A stretch of DNA of 64,000 bases, taken from the NCBI RefSeq assembly GCF_945890115.1, contig NZ_CAMDCK010000009.1, positions 44,657 to 108,656 on the forward strand, written 5' to 3'. The notes beneath the pieces were generated by a model. That model was not told where the DNA came from and ran no database searches. It saw only the letters and a list, made by a program, of their open reading frames with translations. The DNA is from Sphingorhabdus sp. EL138. Its GTDB lineage: Bacteria; Pseudomonadota; Alphaproteobacteria; Sphingomonadales; Sphingomonadaceae. This document shows positions 1 to 7,117 of the stretch, piece after piece (position 1 is the first letter of the stretch; each line of letters starts with the position of its first letter). Both the position numbers and the translations under genes were made by a program.

Positions 1-359
1 ATAACAGTGCCTACAAAAATATTGCGGTCCACAAATCGCCCTAAAAGCCTTCCTTGTCCCAGTTTCGGCTTCCTAAAAGCCATGATCCATACCTCATCGG
101 TATCAACCATCCGCTTGAAATCTGCCCTCTTATCCATTGCCCCAGATACAGTAACCATATGTCCGCTTCTAAAACGGCCAAAAGTGAGTTCGGCAGTAGT
201 TCGCGGGAAATACGGTTCTTTGGTGTCCAAAAACGCTCTAACCTCTTCTGTTACGAATACCCGTCTAACCACGTTTGGCGTTGCGCGCAGGCCGAAGCGC
301 TCGACAAGCGTGGTTCGCTTCAATCGTTCAATAGATAGGGATGTTGCGTTAAAAGTCAA
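1..359 (-). CDS. Hypothetical protein, N-terminal part, runs off left edge
   Basis: An open minus-strand frame runs from a TTG codon at 359 to the window edge (about 119 codons). There is no ATG near its 5' end; an in-frame TAG lies directly before the TTG, and a GAGG sits about 10 bases upstream as a possible ribosome binding site. The composition looks coding, with charged and hydrophobic residues alternating as in a globular domain, for example ERFGLRATPNVVRRVF and later DEVWIMAFRKPKLGQG. I do not recognise the family. It points away from the small ORF at 440, so the 80-base gap between them is a divergent region. It lies beside an IS and an HEPN-like gene, so an accessory role is possible. 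The start is the least certain part. Confidence 0.5.
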   Translation of the reverse strand, partial: MTFNATSLSIERLKRTTLVERFGLRATPNVVRRVFVTEEVRAFLDTKEPYFPRTTAELTFGRFRSGHMVTVSGAMDKRADFKRMVDTDEVWIMAFRKPKLGQGRLLGRFVDRNIFVGTV

Positions 360-439
360 CTAACGGATGCCTCGATTCGTCGCAGAGTGACACAATTACC
401 TTGCTTTTGAAATCGTAAGCGACGTGCTAATAATCGATT

Positions 440-634
440 ATGGAAACACCAATTACATTATCAGAGGCTCTGGCGTCGGGCCAACTAGAGGCCTTTATTA
501 GCCAAGCAGAAGCGGAAGGCATCGGCCCTGCTGATCGCGCTCAATTCGAGAAAATGGTGAGGCGCGTCACAGCGCCCCAACAAGAAGATCAAACATCCCA
601 TTTACCCGCTGGCGATTGTTTGCCCGAAACGTGA
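440..634 (+). CDS. Small hypothetical protein (64 aa), overlaps transposase tail
   Basis: The 64-residue product begins METPITLSEALASGQLEAFI and has an amphipathic, acidic first half (residues 5-45) that looks like a real small helical protein. Its last 23 codons overlap, in antisense, the end of the transposase gene on the other strand (567-634). The C-terminal stretch after DQTS is low-complexity and may be read-through into IS or flanking DNA. It is either a host gene whose 3' end was altered when the IS inserted, or a passenger frame of the element. No function can be assigned; no strong ribosome binding site is visible before the ATG. Confidence 0.45.
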   Translation: METPITLSEALASGQLEAFISQAEAEGIGPADRAQFEKMVRRVTAPQQEDQTSHLPAGDCLPET

Positions 635-1478
635 ACTCGCTCAGATAGCGTTCCATGTGCTTGGCGCTAACTTGAACGTGAGTTGACCGGATAGACGCCT
701 TAAACAGTCTCCAGAAGCCTTCCACAGTGTTTACATGGAACGTCTGGTTAGTCCGGTAGTCATAATAGGCATATTCTTTCTGGCCGTGCTTTACGGTGCC
801 GTGCTTGTAACCATCGCCAGTGAGTAAATTGTAGCTGTAAAGTTCATCGGTCGAGACAAACGAACCGGCTTCCACGTTTTGCAGAACAACATCGCGCAGC
901 GTGTCTTTCTTCACGTTGGGAATGACCGTTGCCTTCATCTGGCCGTCACGTGAAGCCAGACCCATAACGATAGTCTTGTTTGGAGCGCCACGACCGCGCT
1001 TGCCGACCGATGTGCGACCGCCGACATAGGCTTCGTCCAGTTCGACGTGACCGGAAAGCAGGGCGTCAAACGATTGAGCCTTGGCGGTGAGATCGCGGAT
1101 TTGCTGTCCGATGCGATAGGCAGTCTTATAGGTGACGCCAAGCTGGCGTTGCAGTTCCTTACCCGATACGCCGTGGCGCGTCGTGCAGAACAGATACATA
1201 GCATAGAACCAGCTAACCAGTGGGGTTCGCGTATCATGCAGAATTGTACCAGCGGTCGGGTTTACGTGGTGACCGCAAGCGGCGCAGACATAGGTGCGGC
1301 GCTTGGCTAGTTTATGGTGGCTGCTTTCCTTGCCGCATGACGTGCAGACAAAGCGCGTTCCACCAAAGCGAACGGCCATGATGTGATCGAGACAGGCATC
1401 ATCAGTCGGGAAGCGGGCGAAAAATTCGCGGACCGAAAATTCAGGCGATGCAGAGGGCGATTTCTTTTCCATGCCCAC
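567..1478 (-). CDS. IS1595-family (ISXO2-like) transposase
   Basis: The 303-residue protein has the full architecture of ISXO2-type transposases. An N-terminal zinc ribbon carries two CxxC pairs (CTSCGKE and CAACGHH, about residues 46-71) for DNA binding. The catalytic core has the DDN triad seen as HVELDEAYVGG (first Asp), STDELYSYN (second Asp) and HVNTVEGFWRLFK (Asn followed by Glu), so it should cut and join transposon ends. The length is normal and no frameshift is seen, so the enzyme may be functional. The start ATG lies inside the 3' part of the neighbouring HEPN-like reading frame in another frame, and the stop lies 10 codons beyond the best candidate left terminal repeat. Confidence 0.93.
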   Translation of the reverse strand: MGMEKKSPSASPEFSVREFFARFPTDDACLDHIMAVRFGGTRFVCTSCGKESSHHKLAKRRTYVCAACGHHVNPTAGTILHDTRTPLVSWFYAMYLFCTTRHGVSGKELQRQLGVTYKTAYRIGQQIRDLTAKAQSFDALLSGHVELDEAYVGGRTSVGKRGRGAPNKTIVMGLASRDGQMKATVIPNVKKDTLRDVVLQNVEAGSFVSTDELYSYNLLTGDGYKHGTVKHGQKEYAYYDYRTNQTFHVNTVEGFWRLFKASIRSTHVQVSAKHMERYLSEFTFRANNRQRVNGMFDLLVGAL

Positions 1479-1521
1479 TTGTTAGCATCATGTTCTACAT
1501 GCGTCAAGGGGATAAACGGGA
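596..1521 (-). mobile_element. IS1595-type insertion sequence with imperfect terminal repeats
   Basis: Two imperfect inverted repeats bracket most of the transposase gene. The left copy (596-614, starting TCCCATTTACCCGCTGGCG) matches the reverse complement of the right copy (1502-1521) at 15 of about 20 positions with one gap. If these are the ends, the element is about 926 bp. No clear 8-bp target duplication can be seen outside them, so the insertion may be old or the ends slightly different. The right end falls inside the frame of the HEPN-like gene. The left end falls inside the transposase coding region, leaving its last 10 codons outside. Confidence 0.5.
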
Positions 1522-2848
1522 AAGACAATGCAAAATCTTTAGCATCTTTGACGTTGTCAAACACTGGCCAAGTCCGAAGTGCGCTTTTAGAAATGGATTC
1601 GGATGCTACGGCTTGAGGCATCAGTTTACATACTTCCTCTACATTGCCTTGTACTGCCGCAACACAGATTCTAAATTGGTCAGAGGAAGCTGTCCAATCT
1701 AGCTCCGCAAGAATTTCCTCAGCTAATTCCCTTTTTCCTGCACGAGCATGAGAGTTTGCTAAATTTATATACATCATACGGCGGGTAACTTCATCAGCAT
1801 CGCAATTTTGTTTACGTAAACAAAAATCCAACAAGTTTCCGGCTAACTTATATCTCCGTTTTACTATCAATTCGTAGCAAGCGCGGTTCATCTTTGTAAA
1901 TGCTTTTGGGTCTTTCACTCCTAGCTTTTGCCATGCCATAAATGCAAGGGTGACTCCAAATTCAGCTAAGTGATCAACCGCCTTGTGTAGGTATTTTGGA
2001 TCAAGCTTAAATTTTGATCCTATTTCTATCCCATCAGTAGGATATTTATATTGTCTGCATTTATCTAAATATCTTTGCGTCACATTTCCAGATGCGTGCG
2101 CAATTTGATTTCGACGCTCAAATATTTCGAGATAATTGGGAAGCCTTTCGTAGCTTCCCAATATTTTCGTTTCGACTAATTTCTCGATATAATCTATCTG
2201 ATCATAATGCGAGGTACGAAGAAGCTGCGCAACTTCATTCTCAATTGCTTCATCAAGTAACTTTGAAACATTACCTATTTTAAAAATTTCTCTGTAGGTA
2301 ATTGTCTTTTCACTTAACTGCACTCTTTCAGGTTTTAATTTGAGTAGTTCAGATATAAAATCACCTATTAAAGAATCATAGCTTGCGACTAGGCTAAGTA
2401 GAAGACTCGACGGAAGCGCAGATAAACCGGCAGTTATCTCATTCATTTTTTCAAAGTGTTTAAATACAATTTCCGCACCGTCCTCCGTTAGCCCATAAAT
2501 CTCTGACGTTTCATCTTTTTCCATGAGGGTGCCATGCTTTTTAGTTGGAGGGAGCACATGCCCCTCTAGCGCTCCTGATGACAGACTGCCTCCCACAATG
2601 GTAGTTATCGCTATCAAGTGATGAAATTTAAGTAGCTCTTCTTCAAATCTATCAATAAATTTGCTACAAAGTTGGCCTATTTCTGTTAATTCAAATTCAT
2701 TTGTTGACGAATTCGATTCATCAACATCTTCTTCATTGTAATATAATGGCCCATTAATGCTTTCTAGCGTAGAGGCTACGCGAAAAGAATTAAACGATTG
2801 ATCTTTTTTTTCTTTGCTAAATCTGACAAATAAATAATACTCGTTCAT
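1307..2848 (-). CDS. HEPN-like domain protein, 3' end replaced by an IS
   Basis: The 513-codon frame is clearly AT-rich compared with the rest of the window, which suggests horizontal origin. About residues 140-300 form a helical domain with the motif ERRNQIAHASG (R246, N247, H251). This matches the Rx4-6H signature of HEPN RNases, preceded by a helical segment (SYDSLIGDFISELLKLKPE) typical of uncharacterised defence-linked HEPN proteins. The region after residue 300 is helical and TPR-like (HARAGKRELAEEILAELDW). From about residue 442 onward the sequence is encoded by the IS (past 1521), so the native C-terminus is lost. The product may be non-functional. The RNase assignment is inference from one motif and general layout; the partner gene, if any, is not visible. 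Confidence 0.6.
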   Translation of the reverse strand: MNEYYLFVRFSKEKKDQSFNSFRVASTLESINGPLYYNEEDVDESNSSTNEFELTEIGQLCSKFIDRFEEELLKFHHLIAITTIVGGSLSSGALEGHVLPPTKKHGTLMEKDETSEIYGLTEDGAEIVFKHFEKMNEITAGLSALPSSLLLSLVASYDSLIGDFISELLKLKPERVQLSEKTITYREIFKIGNVSKLLDEAIENEVAQLLRTSHYDQIDYIEKLVETKILGSYERLPNYLEIFERRNQIAHASGNVTQRYLDKCRQYKYPTDGIEIGSKFKLDPKYLHKAVDHLAEFGVTLAFMAWQKLGVKDPKAFTKMNRACYELIVKRRYKLAGNLLDFCLRKQNCDADEVTRRMMYINLANSHARAGKRELAEEILAELDWTASSDQFRICVAAVQGNVEEVCKLMPQAVASESISKSALRTWPVFDNVKDAKDFALSFPFIPLTHVEHDANKWAWKRNRPLHRLNFRSANFSPASRLMMPVSITSWPFALVERALSARHAARKAATIN

Positions 2849-2950
2849 TCTCTAGAAACTCCGGAAATTTTTGCGTGCATTCTTAATCCGTCGCAAATCA
2901 AGCTGGCCGGAACAAATACCGTCACTTTCGACCACGGGCTCATGGCCTAT

Positions 2951-3005
2951 GACTTTCTTTTGCGGTTGTCGAAGTTGATCCATCGTTAGCCCCCAATGGC
3001 TGCGT
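2951..3005 (-). pseudogene. Decayed fragment of nrdB 3' end
   Basis: Read on the minus strand, this stretch aligns with codons near the 3' end of the intact nrdB next door. The shared core is about TTCGACAACCG plus flanking matches, roughly 70 percent identity over about 55 bases. In the matching frame it reads like INFDNRKRKS where nrdB reads NSFDNRKKKD, but there are stop codons on both sides. It looks like the eroded remnant of a second nrdB end, left by a duplication or by recombination of foreign DNA into this site. It is about 330 bases from the real nrdB counterpart. Confidence 0.6.
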
Positions 3006-3174
3006 GCGCTTGTTACACATTTAACATATTGTCAAAAAATATGAAGTCAAACCCGATGTGGCGCTTGTCCACAACGTACCAGTGACTTGACTGCGGCGCG
3101 TCTTAAGCCGCTGCCGCACACCCAAATACACGGCGGTGACTGTCAGGCTCCCCACATCCGGATAGAATGCGCAC

Positions 3175-3210
3175 AAAAAACTGCCGCGCCTCTTTGCAGA
3201 AGCGCGGCAG
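3175..3210 (-). terminator. Rho-independent terminator of nrdAB
   Basis: A perfect 9-bp stem, CTGCCGCGC at 3181-3189 paired with GCGCGGCAG at 3202-3210, has a 12-base loop. On the minus strand it is followed by six T (plus-strand A at 3175-3180). It lies 48 bases past the nrdB stop. Confidence 0.9.
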
Positions 3211-3257
3211 GGTGAATGTCTAACGCGATAGCGTATAAATCGGATTATTGAGAAGGC

Positions 3258-4310
3258 TTACTCTGCAGCAACCCCAGCCGCTTCAAACATGTCCATGCCG
3301 TCATTTTCGGCGATGATGACTTCGGCGACGTCTTTCTTCTTACGGTTGTCGAAGCTGTTCCATACTTGGCCCCAATCGCCGCGTGTTGACGCCTTGCTAT
3401 ATTCGGTGGCGCGGGTTTCGAAGAAGTTGGCGTGCTCGACACCGTTCAACAATGGCGCGAGCCATGGCAGCGGGTGGTCTTCGACCATGTAGATGGGTTG
3501 AAAACCAAGCTGACCCAGACGCCAATCGGCGATGTAGCGGATGTAGCGTTTGATTTCCTTGGCGGTCATGCCGGGGACTGGGCCCATTTCGAACGCGAGG
3601 TCGATGAAATTATCTTCCAGACGGACGACCTTTTGGCAGCAATCGATAATGTCTTCCCGCACCGATTTGGTGAGGCAGCCACGTTCGGCGCAGAATGCGT
3701 GGAACAGCTTGGTAATGCCTTCGCAGTGTAAGGACTCGTCGCGGACGGACCAGGATACGATTTGCCCCATGCCCTTCATCTTGTTGAAGCGCGGGAAGTT
3801 CATCAGCATCGCGAAGGAGGCGAATAATTGCAGCCCTTCTGTAAAGCCGCCGAACATGGCCAATGTGCGCGCAATGTCTTCGTCACTGTCGACGCCGAAT
3901 TGGTGGATATAATCGACCTTCGCCGCCATTTCTTCATATTCGAGGAATGCCGAATATTCGGACTCGGGCATGCCGATGGTGTCGAGCAAATGGCTGTAGG
4001 CCGCGACATGGACGGTTTCCATGTTGGAAAAGGCAGTCAGCATCATCTTGACTTCAGTCGGCTTGAACACGCGGCCGTAATTTTCGTGGTAGCAATTCTG
4101 CACCTCGATATCGGCTTGCGTGAAGAAACGGAAGATTTGCGTCAGCAGATTGCGTTCATGGTCCGACAATTTCTGCGCCCAATCGCGGCAATCTTCGCCC
4201 AAGGGCACTTCTTCAGGCAACCAATGGATCTGCTGCTGACGTTTCCAGAAGTCATAGGCCCATGGATATTCAAAGGGCTTGTAGCTGTTGCGGGCTTCTA
4301 ACAATGACAT
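3258..4310 (-). CDS. nrdB: Class Ia ribonucleotide reductase, beta subunit
   Basis: This is the radical-generating R2 subunit that works with NrdA to reduce ribonucleotides to deoxyribonucleotides. The 350-residue protein shows the di-iron ligands expected for the family: D67 in TQADIEVQ, E98 and H101 in METVHVAAY, a Glu in GFTEGLQLF, and the Glu and His in RDESLHCEG. The radical Tyr is present at Y105, in the usual +7 position from the ligand Glu. Length is normal. It follows nrdA on the same strand with a 62-base gap that holds a GC-rich hairpin, and ends before a strong terminator, so nrdA-nrdB form one transcription unit. Confidence 0.96.
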   Translation of the reverse strand: MSLLEARNSYKPFEYPWAYDFWKRQQQIHWLPEEVPLGEDCRDWAQKLSDHERNLLTQIFRFFTQADIEVQNCYHENYGRVFKPTEVKMMLTAFSNMETVHVAAYSHLLDTIGMPESEYSAFLEYEEMAAKVDYIHQFGVDSDEDIARTLAMFGGFTEGLQLFASFAMLMNFPRFNKMKGMGQIVSWSVRDESLHCEGITKLFHAFCAERGCLTKSVREDIIDCCQKVVRLEDNFIDLAFEMGPVPGMTAKEIKRYIRYIADWRLGQLGFQPIYMVEDHPLPWLAPLLNGVEHANFFETRATEYSKASTRGDWGQVWNSFDNRKKKDVAEVIIAENDGMDMFEAAGVAAE

Positions 4311-4343
4311 CTTCTATGCTCCAAATTCTCTTAATTTCTGTTC

Positions 4344-4366
4344 CCTCACCCCTTGCGGGGGAGGAG
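4344..4366. repeat. REP-like GC-rich hairpin between nrdA and nrdB
   Basis: The sequence CCCCTTGCGGGG with flanking CCTC/GAGG forms a short palindrome. It resembles the two hairpins at 10665-10759, so it is probably a dispersed extragenic repeat. Its position inside the nrdAB transcript could affect mRNA stability or the ratio of the two subunits. Confidence 0.6.
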
Positions 4367-4372
4367 GATAAC

Positions 4373-6325
4373 TTACTGACAGGCCAAGCATTCTTCATAA
4401 TCGGTTTGGGCCGCAAGTTCGATGACGGGTGCTTCAGCGGTATTATCCGCCTCAACCCCGCCTGCAAAACCAGCGCGTTGGATCGACTTCGAACGCAGAT
4501 AATATAGCGACTTCACGCCCAATTCCCACGCGCGGAAGTGGAGCATGAGAAGGTCCCATTTTTCCACATCGGCAGGGATATAGAGGTTCAGCGACGTTGC
4601 TTGGTCGATAAACGGCGTGCGGTCGGCGGCCAGTTCGATCAACCAACGCTGGTCAATTTCGAAGCTGGTTTTGAACGTATCCTTTTCCTCTGGCGTGAGG
4701 AAATCGAGATGCTGAACCGATCCGCCCTTTTCCAATATGCTGTTCCAGACATTGGTCGAATCCTTCGACTTTTCCTGCAACAGTTTTTCGAGATAGGGGT
4801 TCTTGACAATGAAGCTACCCGACAAGGTTTTGTGCGTGTAGATATTGGCCGGGATTGGCTCAATGCACGCGCTGGTGCCGCCGCAGATGATCGAAATCGA
4901 CGCCGTTGGCGCAATCGCCATCTTGCAGGAGAAGCGCTCCATCACGCCCATTTCTTCGGCGTCGGGGCAGGCGCCACGTTCATTGGCGAGCATCATCGAT
5001 GCCTCATCCACTTGTGCGCGGACATGTTTGAAGAACTTCATGTTCCAAGATTTGGCAAGTGCGCTTTCAAAGCCGACGCCGCGGGACTGCAGGAAGCTGT
5101 GATAGCCCATGACGCCAAGGCCAATGGAGCGTTCGCGGCTTGCCGAATATTTCGCCCGCGACATTTCGGGCGGCGCACGATCAATGAAATCCTGAAGCAC
5201 ATTGTCGAGCATGCGCATCACATCTTCGATGAAGACCTTATCGCCGTTCCATTCGTCCCATTTTTCAAGGTTGAGCGACGACAGGCAACATACGGCCGTC
5301 CGGTCATTGCCCAAATGGTCACGGCCCGTTGGCAAAGTGATTTCCGAACACAAGTTCGATGTCGAAACCTTCAGCCCCAGATCGCGGTGATGCTTGGGCA
5401 TCGCGTTGTTCACGGTGTCGCTGAAGATGATATAGGGCTCACCGGTTGCAAGGCGGGTTTCCACCAGCTTCTGGAACAAGGAACGGGCATCGATAGTGCT
5501 GCGGACTTCGCCTGTCTTGGGGCTGCGCAGGTGGAATTCTTCACCAGCGCGGACGGCTTCCATAAATTCGTCGGACAGCAATACGCCATGGTGCAGGTTC
5601 AACGCCTTACGGTTGAAGTCGCCCGATGGTTTACGGATTTCGAGGAATTCTTCGATTTCGGGGTGGCTGACGTCCAGATAACAGGCGGCAGAACCACGAC
5701 GCAGCGACCCTTGCGAAATCGCAAGTGTCAGGCTGTCCATCACGCGGACAAACGGAATGATGCCGCTGGTCTTGCCATTCAGGCCAACAGGTTCACCAAT
5801 GCCACGGACATTGCCCCAATAAGTGCCAATGCCGCCGCCGCGCGACGCGAGCCAGACATTTTCGTTCCAAGTGTTGACGATGCCTTCCAAGCTGTCATCG
5901 ACGGAGTTCAAATAGCAGCTGATCGGTAGACCACGGCCCGTACCGCCGTTGGACAATACGGGCGTTGCCGGCATGAACCATAGACGCGAGATATAGTCAT
6001 AAAGACGCTGCGCATGTGGTTCGTCATCGGCATAAGCGGACGCAACGCGCGCGAAAAGGTCCTGATAGCTTTCATCGGGCAGCAGATAACGGTCCTGCAA
6101 CGTGTCCTTGCCGAATTCGGTCAACAAGGCGTCGCGCGCGGAATCAGTGACGACATTGAAACGACGCACGTCAACTGATTTGCTTGACGCTGGCGTCTTG
6201 GCTTCAGCGATCTCCGCCTTTGCCGCTTCAGCCACTTTTTCAAGCATATCTGTCATCATTCCTGCGGTCATGTCATCCGCCCCTTGGCCTGTATCCCTGA
6301 AATCCATTTTAACCTGTAGCTCCAT
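4373..6325 (-). CDS. nrdA: Class Ia ribonucleotide reductase, alpha subunit, no ATP-cone
   Basis: This catalytic R1 subunit reduces NDPs to dNDPs. The family's residues are present: SCYLNS and the NLCSEI active-site region, the radical-transfer tyrosines in KSLYYLRS, and a C-terminal CLAC redox pair that is re-reduced by thioredoxin or glutaredoxin. At 650 residues it is shorter than E. coli NrdA (761). The N-terminus has only a loose Ala/Glu-rich segment (residues 10-50) and no ATP-cone, so overall activity control by ATP/dATP through that domain is absent. M7 is a possible alternative start. It is the first gene of nrdAB; an imperfect NrdR-like sequence may lie upstream, but I could not establish it. 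Confidence 0.95.
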   Translation of the reverse strand: MELQVKMDFRDTGQGADDMTAGMMTDMLEKVAEAAKAEIAEAKTPASSKSVDVRRFNVVTDSARDALLTEFGKDTLQDRYLLPDESYQDLFARVASAYADDEPHAQRLYDYISRLWFMPATPVLSNGGTGRGLPISCYLNSVDDSLEGIVNTWNENVWLASRGGGIGTYWGNVRGIGEPVGLNGKTSGIIPFVRVMDSLTLAISQGSLRRGSAACYLDVSHPEIEEFLEIRKPSGDFNRKALNLHHGVLLSDEFMEAVRAGEEFHLRSPKTGEVRSTIDARSLFQKLVETRLATGEPYIIFSDTVNNAMPKHHRDLGLKVSTSNLCSEITLPTGRDHLGNDRTAVCCLSSLNLEKWDEWNGDKVFIEDVMRMLDNVLQDFIDRAPPEMSRAKYSASRERSIGLGVMGYHSFLQSRGVGFESALAKSWNMKFFKHVRAQVDEASMMLANERGACPDAEEMGVMERFSCKMAIAPTASISIICGGTSACIEPIPANIYTHKTLSGSFIVKNPYLEKLLQEKSKDSTNVWNSILEKGGSVQHLDFLTPEEKDTFKTSFEIDQRWLIELAADRTPFIDQATSLNLYIPADVEKWDLLMLHFRAWELGVKSLYYLRSKSIQRAGFAGGVEADNTAEAPVIELAAQTDYEECLACQ

Positions 6326-6604
6326 TCATTGCGGCGACCTGAAACTGGTTGTCGGTTTACCGACATCCAGCGATCAGCTGTATCTTGGCGGGAACCGATG
6401 TTCCCATATTGTTCGACTCAGGGCACGAAACTCCCTTGTAGCATTTTTTGACCTTGTCAGGGGGGAGTATTTTGACTTGTCCCCAGCTTATCGATGGGAA
6501 AAAGCGCCGCGGCCGATACATTCGTCCGCTGAAGCATAAAGCACAATTGGTGGTAATGCCCCCTGTGGCCAACCGCTACCTATAGTGCCTTATTCGGGCT
6601 AAGA

Positions 6605-6735
6605 CGCAAGATGTAAATTGCAATTTCTTGATCTCAATTCGTCGCTAATGTGATTCCATTCGTCGCACCCCGGCGCGTCGTAACAGCGAGCGACGCGCGG
6701 ACCTGCTAAGTGAAATTCAGAGCGCAAGATGTAAA
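6605..6735. promoter_or_regulatory. Palindrome and direct repeat upstream of nrdA
   Basis: CGCAAGATGTAAA occurs at 6605-6617 and again at 6723-6735; the first copy runs into the palindrome AAATTGCAATTT. This arrangement could be a pair of regulator sites for nrdA or for an unseen transcript. No known consensus is matched. Confidence 0.3.
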
Positions 6736-6924
6736 ATGACCCAATGCATATTTTTTATATGCCGAAATGAATGTATCGGTTGGGGGCCCATATTCGCTGT
6801 TCTGGCCGTGGGTGCAAACTAGGATTTGCTGAGTCAGATTCGGTGCACAAATCATGAACCGCGAAGGTGGGGATCTATGCCGTCTCGCAATGCCGAACCA
6901 ACGCGATGTGCGTATGCCTTTCAC

Positions 6925-6960
6925 AACTGGCGGATCCCCGCCTTCGCGGGAATGACGAGA
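6925..6960. repeat. Dispersed hairpin repeat (CCCGC-CTTC-GCGGG)
   Basis: The stem CCCGC/GCGGG with loop CTTC is embedded in ...GGATCCCCGCCTTCGCGGGAATGACG. This is a form of extragenic palindrome found many times in proteobacterial genomes. Only one copy of this exact type is seen in the window. Confidence 0.7.
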
Positions 6961-7117
6961 TGAAGTGCCGTGCGCGGGATCTGTCACACCCCTCATAAAG
7001 CGCTGTTGAGACACAGCGCTTGTTAGCCAATGTCCTTCTGGCGCTAGACCAAATGAGGCTTGAATAGGCGCTCGAGCGCGTTAAGGGGCATTGCATACTT
7101 AAAGCGTAGGGGCCGAC

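Larger units (their letters stand above)
2849..3257. other. Junction region between accessory DNA and nrdB
   Basis: No intact gene is seen in these 409 bases. They contain a decayed fragment resembling the 3' end of nrdB (2951-3005) and the nrdB terminator (3175-3210). An AT-rich patch around 3015-3045 could carry promoter elements but shows no convincing -35/-10 pair. Confidence 0.5.
6326..7117. other. Long intergenic region between nrdA and the fumarase gene
   Basis: These 792 bases separate two divergent genes. No convincing gene is seen; the minus-strand frames here have a low-complexity, non-protein look. The region holds a perfect 12-base palindrome AAATTGCAATTT (6615-6626), a direct repeat CGCAAGATGTAAA (6605-6617 and 6723-6735), and a dispersed hairpin repeat at 6925-6960. 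It must carry the nrdA and fumarase promoters. Confidence 0.5.

Noticed and set aside
1307..1521. C-terminal 71 residues of the HEPN-like frame as a native domain
   Set aside because: This part is encoded by IS DNA read in another frame, so it does not belong to the original protein.
4538..5929. 463-codon plus-strand open frame opposite nrdA
   Set aside because: It is an antisense shadow of nrdA. The product is rich in His/Arg/Gln without domain features, while nrdA shows all catalytic motifs.
6326..6620. NrdR boxes upstream of nrdA
   Set aside because: The best candidate (around 6570-6585) matches only about 11 of 16 consensus positions, and no properly spaced second box was found.
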